A DNA stretch of 64,000 nt, taken from Streptomyces chumphonensis (GTDB lineage Bacteria > Actinomycetota > Actinomycetes > Streptomycetales > Streptomycetaceae). The translations under genes were made by a program, and so were the position numbers. Where the stretch lies: positions 124,001 to 188,000 of the forward strand of contig NZ_JACXYU010000008.1 of assembly GCF_014779715.1 (NCBI RefSeq), in the 5' to 3' direction. This document shows, in pieces, positions 8,204 through 16,016 of the stretch; the stretch's first letter is position 1, and the number at the start of each line of letters is the position of its first letter. The notes below the pieces were generated by a model. That model was not told the origin of the DNA, did no database searches, and saw only the letters and a program-made list of their open reading frames with translations.

Positions 8204-8264
8204 GGGCGGAGGCGGTGGGATTTGAACCCACGGTGACATCGCTGCCACGACGGTTTTCAAGACC
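8204..8264 (-). repeat. Attachment site: displaced 3' part of tRNA-Ser (61-bp direct repeat)
   Basis: 61 bases identical to 22017-22077 in the same orientation. They cover the tRNA-Ser sequence from the anticodon stem to the discriminator base plus three flanking bases. The match stops abruptly at 8265 (t against g at 22078). This is the classic attachment-core arrangement of tRNA-targeting tyrosine integrases. It marks the left end of element 2, and its position right after the element 1 integrase suggests it is also the right end of element 1. Confidence 0.92.
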
Positions 8265-8301
8265 TTCCCGGGCTCGACGGGTTACCGCACATCAGCCCAG
8301 G

Positions 8302-9480
8302 TCAGCGATCCGTCTCGGCCTCACCGTCTGTCGTCTCGCCGTCGTCGTGCCCTCCCCGTGCCCTTCTGGGTTCCGCGTGCCCCGTGAACCAGGCGTCCGA
8401 GGCGTCGGCGACTTCGGAGTCACGGCCTGCCACCGGTCGAGCGTAGTGGCGCGTCGTCACACTCGCGTTGGAGTGCCCGAGCCGATGTGCCGCCGTCATC
8501 ACTCCGTACCGGTCGGCGACCCATGTGCCGTGCGAGGCCCGGAGGTCGTGCGGGGTGAGGTCCGTCAGTCCGGCCGCCTCCACCGCCGGGTCGAAGTACG
8601 CCTTGCGCCACTGGTTGTAGCGCAGTGCCCCACCCTTGGAGTTCGTGAACAGCAGCGTGTCACCCTCTCCCGGCAACCGGTCGAGGTGTGCTGCCAATCG
8701 CTCCATGAGGGACGGCGCCAGGGTCAGCGTTCGCTTCTGGTGCGACTTCGGGGTGTCGAAGACGAGGGCGCCGTTGGCTTCGGCCAGATTCTCGTCAACG
8801 ACGACTCTCCGAGCGGCGACGTCGATGTCGGACCGACGCAGCGCGAAGGCTTCGCCCACCCTCAGCCCCGCGAAGGCCAAGAGCGCGATCAGCAGGTCGT
8901 TCGGGTACGCCGCGTTGGCCACGACGCGTGATGCCTCCTGCGGCGTGAGGATATGGGGGTCGGTCTGCGGCATCCTCGGCAGCCGAACGCCCCGGCACGG
9001 CGTCGCCGCGATCAACCCGTTGTCCACGGCCGACGCCATGATCTGCGACAGCACGCGGTACGCCTGACGGATGCGGGACGGACTGAGGCCGGCCGACTTC
9101 ATCGCGGCGACCCACTCCGCAACGGTGATCGGCCGAACGGCAGCCAGCTCCCGACTGCCGAGCGCCGGGTTGATGCGCGAGACGATCAGCGACCGGTACG
9201 ACGCCCGCGTCTTGTGCTTGAGCTGCGGAGCCACCGAGGCCAGCCACCGCGCACCCCACGCCTCTACCGTCGTCTGTCCCTGCTCAGGGTCGAGCCACCG
9301 GCCCTCTTCGATCTCCACCCGCTTCTTCGCGAGCCACAGATCGGCATCCGTCACGGTGGCGAACGTCCGGTCCGCCGGGCGGAGAACCCCGTCCGGACCC
9401 GGGTACCGCACCTGATAGCGGCCGGATGGGAGCTTCCGTACACGGCCGAAGCCACGGCGCCGCTTGCGCTGGGGAGGCAT
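8302..9480 (-). CDS. int: Tyrosine recombinase/integrase of element 2
   Basis: A 392-residue integrase that joins the element to the 3' end of tRNA-Ser. It has the N-terminal AP2-like arm-binding region (GRYQVRYPGPDG), a SAM-like core-binding domain and a catalytic domain with AGLRVGEAFALR (box I Arg). PHDLRASHGTW (H-x-x-R), LGHSN and HYARP with the nucleophilic tyrosine follow. The ATG at 9480 overlaps the xis stop (TGATG), so the pair is coupled; the longer reading from 9516 would run through xis and was rejected. The gene ends 37 bases from the attachment core, as expected. Confidence 0.94.
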   Translation of the reverse strand: MPPQRKRRRGFGRVRKLPSGRYQVRYPGPDGVLRPADRTFATVTDADLWLAKKRVEIEEGRWLDPEQGQTTVEAWGARWLASVAPQLKHKTRASYRSLIVSRINPALGSRELAAVRPITVAEWVAAMKSAGLSPSRIRQAYRVLSQIMASAVDNGLIAATPCRGVRLPRMPQTDPHILTPQEASRVVANAAYPNDLLIALLAFAGLRVGEAFALRRSDIDVAARRVVVDENLAEANGALVFDTPKSHQKRTLTLAPSLMERLAAHLDRLPGEGDTLLFTNSKGGALRYNQWRKAYFDPAVEAAGLTDLTPHDLRASHGTWVADRYGVMTAAHRLGHSNASVTTRHYARPVAGRDSEVADASDAWFTGHAEPRRARGGHDDGETTDGEAETDR

Positions 9481-9692
9481 CAGACCACCGCCCGGAAGCG
9501 ACGCCGAGAGCGGCAAGCAACGGGAGCGACCGTGTGCTCCCGGACGTAGTCACCGACCGCACTCTCAGGGATGCGGACATGGCGGCCCACCTTCACGAAG
9601 GTGATACGCCGCTCTTCCACCAGCCGTCGCGGGAAGCGGATCGAGGTCCCCAACCGATCGGCGACCTCAGCCACGGTGAGCAGTCGGTCCAT
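9480..9692 (-). CDS. xis: Excisionase-like helix-turn-helix protein
   Basis: A 70-residue protein with the excisionase fold: LLTVAEVADRLGTSIRFPRRL as helix-turn-helix, then a wing (FVKVGRHVRIPESAV) and a basic tail. It would direct the integrase toward excision. Its ATG at 9692 overlaps the repSA stop by one base, and its stop overlaps the int start. This gives the repSA-xis-int coupling of pSAM2-type elements, in which replication and excision are switched on together. The longer frame from 9857 overlaps repSA and was not used. Confidence 0.9.
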   Translation of the reverse strand: MDRLLTVAEVADRLGTSIRFPRRLVEERRITFVKVGRHVRIPESAVGDYVREHTVAPVACRSRRRFRAVV

Positions 9693-11038
9693 CAGCCATC
9701 TCCTTCCGTGCGCTGTGCGTTCAGTACGTCGGTGAGCCAGCGTTCGCCGTCGGTCAGGCCGGTTCCGGCGTAGGCCCAGTGGGCGAGGACGAGCGTGGAG
9801 TCGGCCAGCGCCTGGCCGTCGTCGCCGTCGGCAAGTGCGGCTTGGAGGCGTCGCCACTCGGCTCGGGCGTTGCGCAGCGTCGTGAGGGTGGTCGAGTAGC
9901 GGCGGGTCTTGGTGGAGAAGTGGCCGCGGAAGCCGAGCATGTGGGCCCAGGCACGGAGCCGGAGGTGTTCGAGGTCCTGGCGGGCACCCAGCTCCCAGCA
10001 GGTGCGGATCAGGCGGCGTGCGTGATCGGTGATCTCGGCGTCTGCCAGCTCGGCCAGAAAGCGGATGCGGCGGTCAAGGGTGCCGGTCGCTGTCTCGGCG
10101 CCCTTGGTCGCGTACTTGGCGATGTAGCCCGCTACGGCGCGATCGGTCAGCTCGGTCCCGCCGTCGAAGTCGGCCGAGCGGATGACGCGGACGTCGAGTT
10201 GGCGCCCGAAGACGAACGTGTGCTCACGCCCGTCGATGACCGGGCCGACGACGCGGGCAGCGGAAGCGGCGGCCCGGATGGCATCGGTCAACAACTCGGC
10301 GGTTGCCCACGAGGGTGGGGGCGTGTGCCCACCGTCCGGGCCGTCGAGGCGGATGACGGCGTGGAAGTGGACGGCGCCGCGCCGCTGGTACTCGGCGACC
10401 TTGGCGAAGGAGACGCGCGCGAAGCGGCGGAAGGCGCGTTGGATGAGCCCGGCGCGCTTGGCGATCTCCCGGCGGAGGTAGATGGAGAAGCGGCGCCACA
10501 GGGCCCCGGCGTGGGCGTTCCAGAGCACTGCCGCTTCGTAGTCGTACCGTTCCGCGTCCAGCGGCGTGCCGAGGGCAGGGTCGTCGGGTGCGTGGACGGT
10601 GCCGCAGCGGCAGGCGGAGCGGCTGCTCGGTCGGTTGTGGACGGGTCCGAAGCTGGGAGCGGTGAAGGTGGCGAAGACGCGTGGGTGGGCGGCGACCTCT
10701 TCGGGGGTGCCCTTGCCGCCGCGCAGTCCGGCGGTGATCAGGTGGTAGGTGTCGCGGCGGTAGGTCTCGGCGCAGGTGGCGCACCGGGTGGTGCGGCGGT
10801 TGTTGCAGCGGACGAGCAGGTGCCCGGCGGGCAGGGCGGTCGAGTCGAGGTGGTGCAGGACGGCGCCGATCTCACCGGTGGCCGTGTCGAGACGGTGTTC
10901 GGTGCGGTGGCCGTCGAGCCGGATGGGCCGGGCGCACCCGCCGAGGGTGCCGAGCTGCCGGACGAGGCCGGGCAGTTGCCCGTACCGGGCGAGACGGTTC
11001 AGCTCCGTGGGCGGGGGAGCGGTGTCACGGGCGATGAT
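9692..11038 (-). CDS. repSA: RepSA-type rolling-circle replication initiator
   Basis: Initiator that nicks the element origin for rolling-circle replication after excision. I translated the frame upstream of the first GTG (10528) and found it continues as a typical RepSA. It has LARYGQLPGLVRQLGTLGGC, two Cys pairs (CATCAETY and CRCGTVH) and the HUH motif VHFHAVIRLDG near residue 224. A downstream YIAKYATKG segment carries the likely catalytic tyrosine. Total length is about 448 residues, normal for the family. The expected start position holds ATC, six bases after a perfect AAGGAG, with no ATG or GTG nearby; see findings. The stop overlaps the xis start. Confidence 0.88.
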   Translation of the reverse strand: MIARDTAPPPTELNRLARYGQLPGLVRQLGTLGGCARPIRLDGHRTEHRLDTATGEIGAVLHHLDSTALPAGHLLVRCNNRRTTRCATCAETYRRDTYHLITAGLRGGKGTPEEVAAHPRVFATFTAPSFGPVHNRPSSRSACRCGTVHAPDDPALGTPLDAERYDYEAAVLWNAHAGALWRRFSIYLRREIAKRAGLIQRAFRRFARVSFAKVAEYQRRGAVHFHAVIRLDGPDGGHTPPPSWATAELLTDAIRAAASAARVVGPVIDGREHTFVFGRQLDVRVIRSADFDGGTELTDRAVAGYIAKYATKGAETATGTLDRRIRFLAELADAEITDHARRLIRTCWELGARQDLEHLRLRAWAHMLGFRGHFSTKTRRYSTTLTTLRNARAEWRRLQAALADGDDGQALADSTLVLAHWAYAGTGLTDGERWLTDVLNAQRTEGDG

Positions 11039-11129
11039 GGTCTTCTCCTTGTCTGGCTGGTGTCGGGCGAGGGGTTGGCCCGTCGGGGCGGCGGATGCTT
11101 GGCGGTATCGAGGCCGCCCCGACGGGCGC

Positions 11130-11414
11130 TCAGCGGTTGCGCTGGGAGGTGAGCAGCGAGCGCAGGACGACTCCGGTGATCGCGACGGAGACGGCGGTGA
11201 CGGCGACGGCCGTCAGGAGGGCGGTCAGCACGACGCCGCCCAGGAGCACGCCGACCACGGCGCCACTCCGGCCGGAGAGCAGCGACGGCGACGCAGTCCT
11301 GGTAGCCGCCGGTATCGGGCTCGCGGTCTGGCAGGAGCAGAGGCTCGGGTGCACGGCGGCGTGCGGTTGAGCCGGTACCTGCGGCGGGGTCGGCAGTTCG
11401 GGGCGGAAGAACAT
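11130..11414 (-). CDS. spdD: SpdD-like spread protein
   Basis: A 94-residue protein starting MFFRPELPTPPQ, the signature opening of Streptomyces SpdD proteins. A Pro/Ala/His-rich linker follows, then a long hydrophobic region (about residues 50-85, VVGVLLGGVVLTALLTAVAV) that makes one or two membrane spans, and a basic tail. It helps intramycelial spread of transferred DNA. The ATG at 11414 follows AAAGGA. The longer in-frame reading from 11753 only overlaps neighbouring genes. Confidence 0.82.
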   Translation of the reverse strand: MFFRPELPTPPQVPAQPHAAVHPSLCSCQTASPIPAATRTASPSLLSGRSGAVVGVLLGGVVLTALLTAVAVTAVSVAITGVVLRSLLTSQRNR

Positions 11415-11428
11415 GGCGGGGTGTCCTT

Positions 11429-11626
11429 TCACTCGTTGGTCGTGCCGTTGATGACGTCGACCCCGGTCCGGGTGCCGGAGTCGATGGCGGGGGCCAGGAA
11501 GGTCTGGTTGAGGTAGAAGCCGAAGAGGGCGATGACCACGACGACCCAGGTGCGGACGCCGAGGAACTTCACGGCGGCCCAGGCGGTGACGCCCAGGACC
11601 AGGACGAGGGGCAGGGAGACGGTCAC
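11429..11626 (-). CDS. Small membrane protein of the transfer operon
   Basis: A 65-residue protein with two hydrophobic stretches (LPLVLVLGVTAWAAV and TWVVVVIALFGFYLNQ), then a polar tail ending INGTTNE. The GTG at 11626 follows GGAG and lies 15 bases downstream of the preceding gene, in a tight operon. The same small two-span protein is usual between SpdD and the mobile-element transfer protein in such elements. Its role in spreading is presumed only from position. Confidence 0.7.
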   Translation of the reverse strand: MTVSLPLVLVLGVTAWAAVKFLGVRTWVVVVIALFGFYLNQTFLAPAIDSGTRTGVDVINGTTNE

Positions 11627-11640
11627 GGCGAGAGCTCCTG

Positions 11641-11832
11641 TCAGCGGACGGGGCAGCGGTGGGTACGGGCAGCCAATTCGGCGGCGGCGCGGGAGTCGTA
11701 GTCGGCGGAGAAGCCGCAGCGCGGGGCGGTGCACGCGGCGGTGTGCTTCTCACGGCCCCGTCCGTCGTAGGCGGTGCCGACCTGTACGGGGCCGATGCGG
11801 AGTACGCGGCGGAAGCGGCGGTTGGCGGTCAT
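11641..11832 (-). CDS. Mobile element transfer protein (small zinc-finger type)
   Basis: A 63-residue basic protein matching the family annotated as mobile element transfer protein in Streptomyces: RRFRRVLRIGPVQVGTAYDG, then CTAPRCGFSADYDSR and a final RTHRCPVR. The two cysteines, the histidine and the last cysteine could form a C2HC zinc site. I chose the ATG at 11832, eight bases after GGAG; the GTG at 11838 is too close to that site. The exact function is unknown. Confidence 0.8.
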   Translation of the reverse strand: MTANRRFRRVLRIGPVQVGTAYDGRGREKHTAACTAPRCGFSADYDSRAAAELAARTHRCPVR

Positions 11833-11834
11833 GG

Positions 11835-12014
11835 TCACGCCTCCTGATCGAGGTTGTGGGCGGGGTAGAGGGCGAGGATTCGTGCGGCTTCGGTGTCGTC
11901 ACCGACGCGTGCGGCGGCTTCCTCGGCCAGGAGCCGGGCCAGGACGAGGCGCCCGGCGGTGGCCATCTCGTCGGCGGCGTCGAGGAAGTCGGCGACGTCG
12001 TCATCAGCGGTCAT
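11835..12014 (-). CDS. Small acidic helical protein
   Basis: A 59-residue acidic protein (MTADDDVADFLDAADE) that is almost wholly alpha-helical and rich in alanine. Its stop lies just before the start of the next gene, and its start lies 10 bases after the DUF2637 stop, so it is an internal member of the transfer operon. I recognise no family; similar short acidic proteins occur here in related elements. Confidence 0.65.
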   Translation of the reverse strand: MTADDDVADFLDAADEMATAGRLVLARLLAEEAAARVGDDTEAARILALYPAHNLDQEA

Positions 12015-12024
12015 GACAGGCCCT

Positions 12025-12630
12025 TCACGGGAGCTGGGCGGCGAGTTGCTGGGCGACTGACGGCGGGACCCCGAGGCGGGCACGGAGGGTGTCCGCGTCG
12101 ATGGGTCGTCCGGTGCGTTCCTGGTGAGCGGTGGCGACCTTGCGCGCGTGCTCGACAAGGGCGGCGGGAACGTCGACCCGAACCGGTTCCGGGTCAGGAA
12201 CGGCGGGGAGCTTGCTCGGCTCGGAAGGTGGGACGAGGGAGACGCCGGGCTGTTCTTCGCGCTCCGGCGCCGGGCTGTGGGCCAGGAGCGTGCCACCGAG
12301 GAAGGCGACGGCCGGCCATCCGGCGACGAGGATGCGCAGCCAGGCCGGGACGTCGTCCAGGTCGAGGAGTCCGGCGGTGGCGATGTTGGCCCCCAACGAG
12401 GCCACCAGGGCAACCAGGAACCAGCACCAGGCGGAAGCCGTGTTCTGTCCGGTTCGCAGGCGTCGCCAGGCGGCGACCAGGAGCAGGTCGACGGAGACGG
12501 GGTAGGCCCAGGCCATCCAGCCGTGCTGTCCGGCGGCTTCGGCGAGGTCGTGGAGGTGCGCGAAGGACAGGGCACCGGCGATCACCGCTTGGATCAGTAC
12601 GGCGTCGAGCCGGGCCAGCGAGCGGCGCAT
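12025..12630 (-). CDS. DUF2637 membrane protein
   Basis: A 201-residue protein with four hydrophobic segments in the first 110 residues, among them VLIQAVIAGALSFAHLHDLA and WCWFLVALVASLGANIATAG. A soluble C-terminal part follows that contains a helix-turn-helix-like segment (RPIDADTLRARLGVPPSVA). This is the DUF2637 arrangement found in nearly all Streptomyces conjugative elements next to traB. It probably assists DNA transfer at the membrane. The ATG at 12630 is preceded by GGAGG. Confidence 0.82.
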   Translation of the reverse strand: MRRSLARLDAVLIQAVIAGALSFAHLHDLAEAAGQHGWMAWAYPVSVDLLLVAAWRRLRTGQNTASAWCWFLVALVASLGANIATAGLLDLDDVPAWLRILVAGWPAVAFLGGTLLAHSPAPEREEQPGVSLVPPSEPSKLPAVPDPEPVRVDVPAALVEHARKVATAHQERTGRPIDADTLRARLGVPPSVAQQLAAQLP

Positions 12631-12712
12631 CGCGGGACCTCCTTTCGGTTTCGGGCATGGCGGGGTAAGGACGTGGCGCGATGAGGCCGCGCCGACCGGG
12701 CGGAACGGGAGA

Positions 12713-14092
12713 TCAGCCGGTGACGGGCCGGGGCTTGGTCAGCGGCATGGGCGGGGCCGCAGCCGGGCGAACAGCGGTAGCGGGCCGGAACGGAGCGAGG
12801 GCCGGGACGTCGGGGACCAGTTCGGCCGTCTTCTGGCAGACGGTGGCTGCGTCACTCAGGGAGAGGTACGGGGTGCGGATGCGGGTCCAGCCGCCGGAGG
12901 TGTTACCGGCCACGGCGAGGCCGGGCCGTTCCGGGGCGATGGCGCAGGCCGCGCCGACGGCGTCGGGGGCGATGTCCCCGAGGGCCATCTTGGCGGAGGC
13001 TTCGTCGTTGACGCGGTGGCAGACGCGGCCGGTGAGCTGGGCCCTGAGCATGGTCGCGCCCTTGCCCAGCTCGGCCCCGAACCGCTGGCCGCAGACTTCC
13101 AGGTGGATGCCCGCCGCACGGCCGAGCTGGGCAAGGCGGATGAGCTGGGTGACCATCGCGTCCCGTCGTTCCTCGTCCTTCTTCGTCGCGGTGAGGAACA
13201 GTTCGGCCACCTCGTCGACGAACAGCACGACGGGCACCGGACGGTCGGCTTCGGGCAGGCCCCAGACGTCGGAAGTGATCTCTTCGTCCGGGGTGTCGGG
13301 CGCGATGCCCTGCCGTGCCTTGACCAGGTCGTAGCGGTCCTCCATCTCCGTTACGAGGGCCGACAGCAACTCGGCGGCTTCGTCCGGGTCGGTGGCCAGG
13401 GCGGACAGACGTGCTGAGAACGGCGCCAGTTCCACCCCGCGCTTGCAGTCGATCCCAGCGAGGGCGACCGGCTGACGGGCGAGCCCGGCCACCAGGTTCC
13501 GCAGGTACATGGACTTACCCGACAGCGTCGCCCCGAGGGTGAGCTGATGCGGCACGGTCAGGTAGTCGCGCACGAACGGCGTGGCATCTTCCCGCAGCGC
13601 GACCGTCACCTTCAGCAGCTCGGCCGGTGCCGACTTCGGCATCCGCACCCGGGTGAGGACGTCGAAGCCGACGAGCCGCAGTTCCACCACACCCGGCTTG
13701 ACCGGCGTCACGTGGACGGCGTGTACGCCCCAGGCGTGACGCAGCCGTTCGGCCGAGGCGGCGAAGTCGGCGGGCTCCTGCCCCGGTGCCAGCCGCAGCC
13801 GAAGCCGAAGCCCGGTGGACGTCGGCCGCATGAGGCCCCGCCGAGGCGGAACCGGCCGCACCTCACGACGAGTCGTGGCGTGCACGGCGAGAGCCCGCAG
13901 CCGGGTCGGGGCCACCGTCAGCCCACAGGACTCCATCACCGACCCGTACGAGGCCAGTAGCCGCCCGACCGACAGCGGCAGGCCGACGGTGTTCCAGTAG
14001 AGGGCCGGGTGACGGACTCGGGCCCAGGCGGCCCCGCCGCCGAGCGCGACGAGGGGGCCACCCAGCTCCAGTAGGTGCAGCAGCTCGGACAC
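12713..14092 (-). CDS. traSA: TraSA-type FtsK/SpoIIIE DNA translocase
   Basis: The main transfer pump of element 2, 459 residues, shorter than TraB of element 1. A short hydrophobic N-terminus is followed by the ATPase domain with Walker A GATLSGKSMY at about residue 187 and Walker B VPVVLFVDEVAELF. RAAGIHLEVCGQRFGAELG comes next, typical of FtsK-like pumps of AICEs. The C-terminal tail is Pro/Ala-rich with no obvious winged-helix domain, so DNA recognition must differ from element 1. The GTG at 14092 lies two bases after the preceding stop, so the longer reading from 14257 was rejected. Confidence 0.88.
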   Translation of the reverse strand: MSELLHLLELGGPLVALGGGAAWARVRHPALYWNTVGLPLSVGRLLASYGSVMESCGLTVAPTRLRALAVHATTRREVRPVPPRRGLMRPTSTGLRLRLRLAPGQEPADFAASAERLRHAWGVHAVHVTPVKPGVVELRLVGFDVLTRVRMPKSAPAELLKVTVALREDATPFVRDYLTVPHQLTLGATLSGKSMYLRNLVAGLARQPVALAGIDCKRGVELAPFSARLSALATDPDEAAELLSALVTEMEDRYDLVKARQGIAPDTPDEEITSDVWGLPEADRPVPVVLFVDEVAELFLTATKKDEERRDAMVTQLIRLAQLGRAAGIHLEVCGQRFGAELGKGATMLRAQLTGRVCHRVNDEASAKMALGDIAPDAVGAACAIAPERPGLAVAGNTSGGWTRIRTPYLSLSDAATVCQKTAELVPDVPALAPFRPATAVRPAAAPPMPLTKPRPVTG

Positions 14093-14093
14093 C

Positions 14094-14450
14094 TCAGACC
14101 CCCGCACCGGCCGCAGCGGGGACGGCGCCAGCGGTGACGGCGGCGGCCCGGTAGGCGATGCCGTGCCGCTGCTGGCCGTTGAACACCGACTCCCACGGCC
14201 GGGCGACCAGGCCGGGCAGCGCGACCGGCGAGCCGAGGGCCAGCCCCTCCACGACACCGCTCTCGGGAACGGTGACGTGGATGAGCGAGGACTCCCCTTC
14301 GTCGATGTAGACCACGCCGACCTTCATCAGCGCCTCGCCGCTCACGGCGTCCTTCGCGATCTCTCCCGTCTGGCGGTCCCGCACCTTCGGCTGGGGAGCT
14401 TCGGTCAGGAGAATCGTCGCGGTGGAGGTCTCAACTCGGATGGAACGCAC
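14094..14450 (-). CDS. SCO3933-like regulatory protein, first gene of the transfer operon
   Basis: A 118-residue protein of the SCO3933 family: it starts RSIRVETSTATILL and has PKVRDRQTGEIAKD, then a beta-rich core. I chose the GTG at 14450 because AAGGAG lies nine bases upstream and the family starts at this point; an ATG at 14483 would add 11 residues. It heads the minus-strand transfer operon and its stop nearly touches the traSA start. The family is called regulatory in databases, but a mechanism is not known to me. Confidence 0.75.
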   Translation of the reverse strand: MRSIRVETSTATILLTEAPQPKVRDRQTGEIAKDAVSGEALMKVGVVYIDEGESSLIHVTVPESGVVEGLALGSPVALPGLVARPWESVFNGQQRHGIAYRAAAVTAGAVPAAAGAGV

Positions 14451-14493
14451 GGGATGTGTCTCCTTCGTGTCAGCCTCAGCCATTAACACCTAG

Positions 14494-14503
14494 TCGTCTA
14501 GAC
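14494..14503. promoter_or_regulatory. Operator-like site TCGTCTAGAC before the transfer operon
   Basis: Contains the 8-bp palindrome GTCTAGAC, 44 bases upstream of the transfer operon start. It matches the half-site TCTAGACGA found before the GntR gene, so it is a likely GntR operator. Confidence 0.55.
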
Positions 14504-14565
14504 AAGATGCGCCAGGCCGAGAGGTTCGACCGGGAACGCGAACCACTGTGCCACAGGACTTGCCC

Positions 14566-14581
14566 ACTCGTCTATACGAGT
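14566..14581. promoter_or_regulatory. Inverted repeat ACTCGT-CTAT-ACGAGT
   Basis: Perfect 6-bp arms with a 4-base spacer in the region between the transfer operon and the end of the GntR gene. It shares ACGAGTAT with the site at 16021-16033. Probable second operator of the element regulator. Confidence 0.55.
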
Positions 14582-14657
14582 ATGCCTCTCGGTGTGTACG
14601 AGTTCGGCGGCGGCGAACCTCCCGAGGCGTCGTCAACACCCGTGCGACACCCGCTTC

Positions 14658-15446
14658 CTACGTGGCAGGCAGCTGGTAGGACAGGACGTAGGCGTCCGCA
14701 GCCATCACCGTGTCGCACACCTCCACGGCTCGCCCCTTGGTGTCGTAAGCCGTCCGCACGAGGTGGATGACCGGCACTCCGGAGGCCAGGCGCAGCGTCT
14801 TGATCTCCTGCGGGGAGGGCATCCGGGCGCGGATCTCCTCCTCGAAGTGGTCGAGCTTGTGCCCCAGCTCCTCCAGCCGGGCGTAGATGCCGCCGGGGCC
14901 GGGGTTCGGTTGGGCGATCGGCGTATCGCGGGCCAGGTCCAGCGGCAGGTACGACGTGGCGAACTCCACCGGCCGCCCGTCGAGCAGGTACCGCCGACGC
15001 CGCGCGAGCACCCGCCGGGGCGCACCCAGCCGGGCGGAGACGTCAGCCGACGGCCGTTCCTCCTTGACCTCCAGGTTGTCCACCTCGGGCCGACTCCCCG
15101 CGGCTTCGGCCTCCATGGTGAAGGCCGACTTACCCTGCTCACGGTGACGCCGGGCGAACCGGTCGGAGGCCAGCCGACGGACCGGCGGACGCGGCCGGAC
15201 GAAGACACCCTTGCCGTGCTCCGAGGAGACCAGCCCCTCACTCTGGAGCATCGACAGCGCGTTGCGGACCGTCATCCGGGACACCCCGAAGTGATCCACC
15301 AACTCCGACTCCGAGGGCAGCTTGGCGCCCTCCGCGAAGCGGCCCTTGTCGATGGCCTCCCGCAGGTGATCAGCGATCTGTCGAAACACGGCGCGATCAC
15401 TGGTCGGGTCCAGCGAGCCGAGCAGGCCGGAAGGAAGAGCGACCAT
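14658..15446 (-). CDS. GntR/HutC-family repressor (KorSA-like)
   Basis: A 262-residue regulator with an N-terminal winged helix (FRQIADHLREAIDKG, SESELVDHFGVSRMTVRNAL) and a C-terminal UTRA/HutC ligand-binding domain (about residues 95-255). In pSAM2 the matching protein KorSA represses replication and transfer by binding short repeats, and this gene holds the same place. The ATG at 15446 follows AAAGGAG. A TATCTAGACGAG motif at 15462-15473, just upstream, suggests autorepression. Related motifs precede the transfer operon and the ATPase gene. Confidence 0.87.
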   Translation of the reverse strand: MVALPSGLLGSLDPTSDRAVFRQIADHLREAIDKGRFAEGAKLPSESELVDHFGVSRMTVRNALSMLQSEGLVSSEHGKGVFVRPRPPVRRLASDRFARRHREQGKSAFTMEAEAAGSRPEVDNLEVKEERPSADVSARLGAPRRVLARRRRYLLDGRPVEFATSYLPLDLARDTPIAQPNPGPGGIYARLEELGHKLDHFEEEIRARMPSPQEIKTLRLASGVPVIHLVRTAYDTKGRAVEVCDTVMAADAYVLSYQLPAT

Positions 15447-15461
15447 GTGTACTCCTTTGGA

Positions 15462-15473
15462 TATCTAGACGAG
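15462..15473. promoter_or_regulatory. Operator-like site TATCTAGACGAG before the GntR gene
   Basis: Complement CTCGTCTAGATA shares CGTCTAGA with 14494-14503. It lies 16 bases upstream of the GntR start codon, overlapping the probable promoter. Confidence 0.5.
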
Positions 15474-15536
15474 AGGCTGAGTCCTGTTGCTACCGTGAGA
15501 GAGCCTAGCCAGCCGACAGAACGAGAGCCGCCGAAC

Positions 15537-15971
15537 GTGAGCACTGCCGAGCGCCCCCACTCCGTGAGCGTCGCCGGGGTGATCGTGGACGACCACGGCC
15601 GCGCCCTGCTCATCAAGCGACGCGACAACGGCCACTGGGAGCCGCCCGGCGGCGTCGTCGAGGCCGGCGAAACCCTGCCCGAGGCCCTCCAGCGCGAGGT
15701 ACTCGAAGAGACCGGCATCAAGATCGCCACCCCGGCGGCCCTGACCGGCGTCTACAAGAACATGAAGGGCCTGATCGTCTCCCTGGTCTTCCGCTGCGAG
15801 GCCGTCGACGGTCAGCCCACCACCGGCGACGAGACCAAGGCCCTGCGCTGGGCCACGCGCGAAGAGGTCTCCGAGCTGGCCGACGAGGCGTACGCGATCC
15901 GCGTCCTGGACGCACTCGACGCCACGTCGCCGCCCGCCATCCGCGCTCACGACGGGGTCAAACTCGTCTAG
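15537..15971 (+). CDS. Nudix hydrolase
   Basis: A 144-residue Nudix enzyme, divergent from the GntR gene. The Nudix box is complete (GGVVEAGETLPEALQREVLE followed by ETGI), giving the Mg-binding glutamates that cleave nucleoside diphosphate bonds. The GTG at 15537 gives the family start MSTAERPHSVSVAG; upstream residues in the same frame are antisense to the GntR gene. In pSAM2 a Nudix gene (pif) next to the regulator blocks redundant transfer between carriers. Position and size fit a Pif-like role here, by analogy only. Confidence 0.82.
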   Translation: MSTAERPHSVSVAGVIVDDHGRALLIKRRDNGHWEPPGGVVEAGETLPEALQREVLEETGIKIATPAALTGVYKNMKGLIVSLVFRCEAVDGQPTTGDETKALRWATREEVSELADEAYAIRVLDALDATSPPAIRAHDGVKLV

Positions 15972-16016
15972 CACACACCCACGGTCCACAGCGGCCACCA
16001 GCACAGGAGAACTTAT

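Larger units (their letters stand above)
1..8264. mobile_element. Element 1: right part of an AICE with prim-pol replication
   Basis: Consecutive plus-strand genes for a TraB-type pump, an SpdB-like protein, a primase-polymerase, a DUF3631 ATPase, an excisionase and a tyrosine integrase form the standard actinomycete integrative and conjugative element set. The integrase ends 140 bases before a displaced tRNA-Ser 3' end (8204-8264), which is probably its right attachment site. The left end lies before base 1, so its left attachment site and any regulator gene cannot be seen. That this element uses the same tRNA site as element 2 is inference. Confidence 0.8.

Noticed and set aside
14592-15971. 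A long plus-strand frame before the Nudix hydrolase
   Set aside because: The first two thirds are antisense to the GntR gene. The Nudix family start is at GTG 15537.
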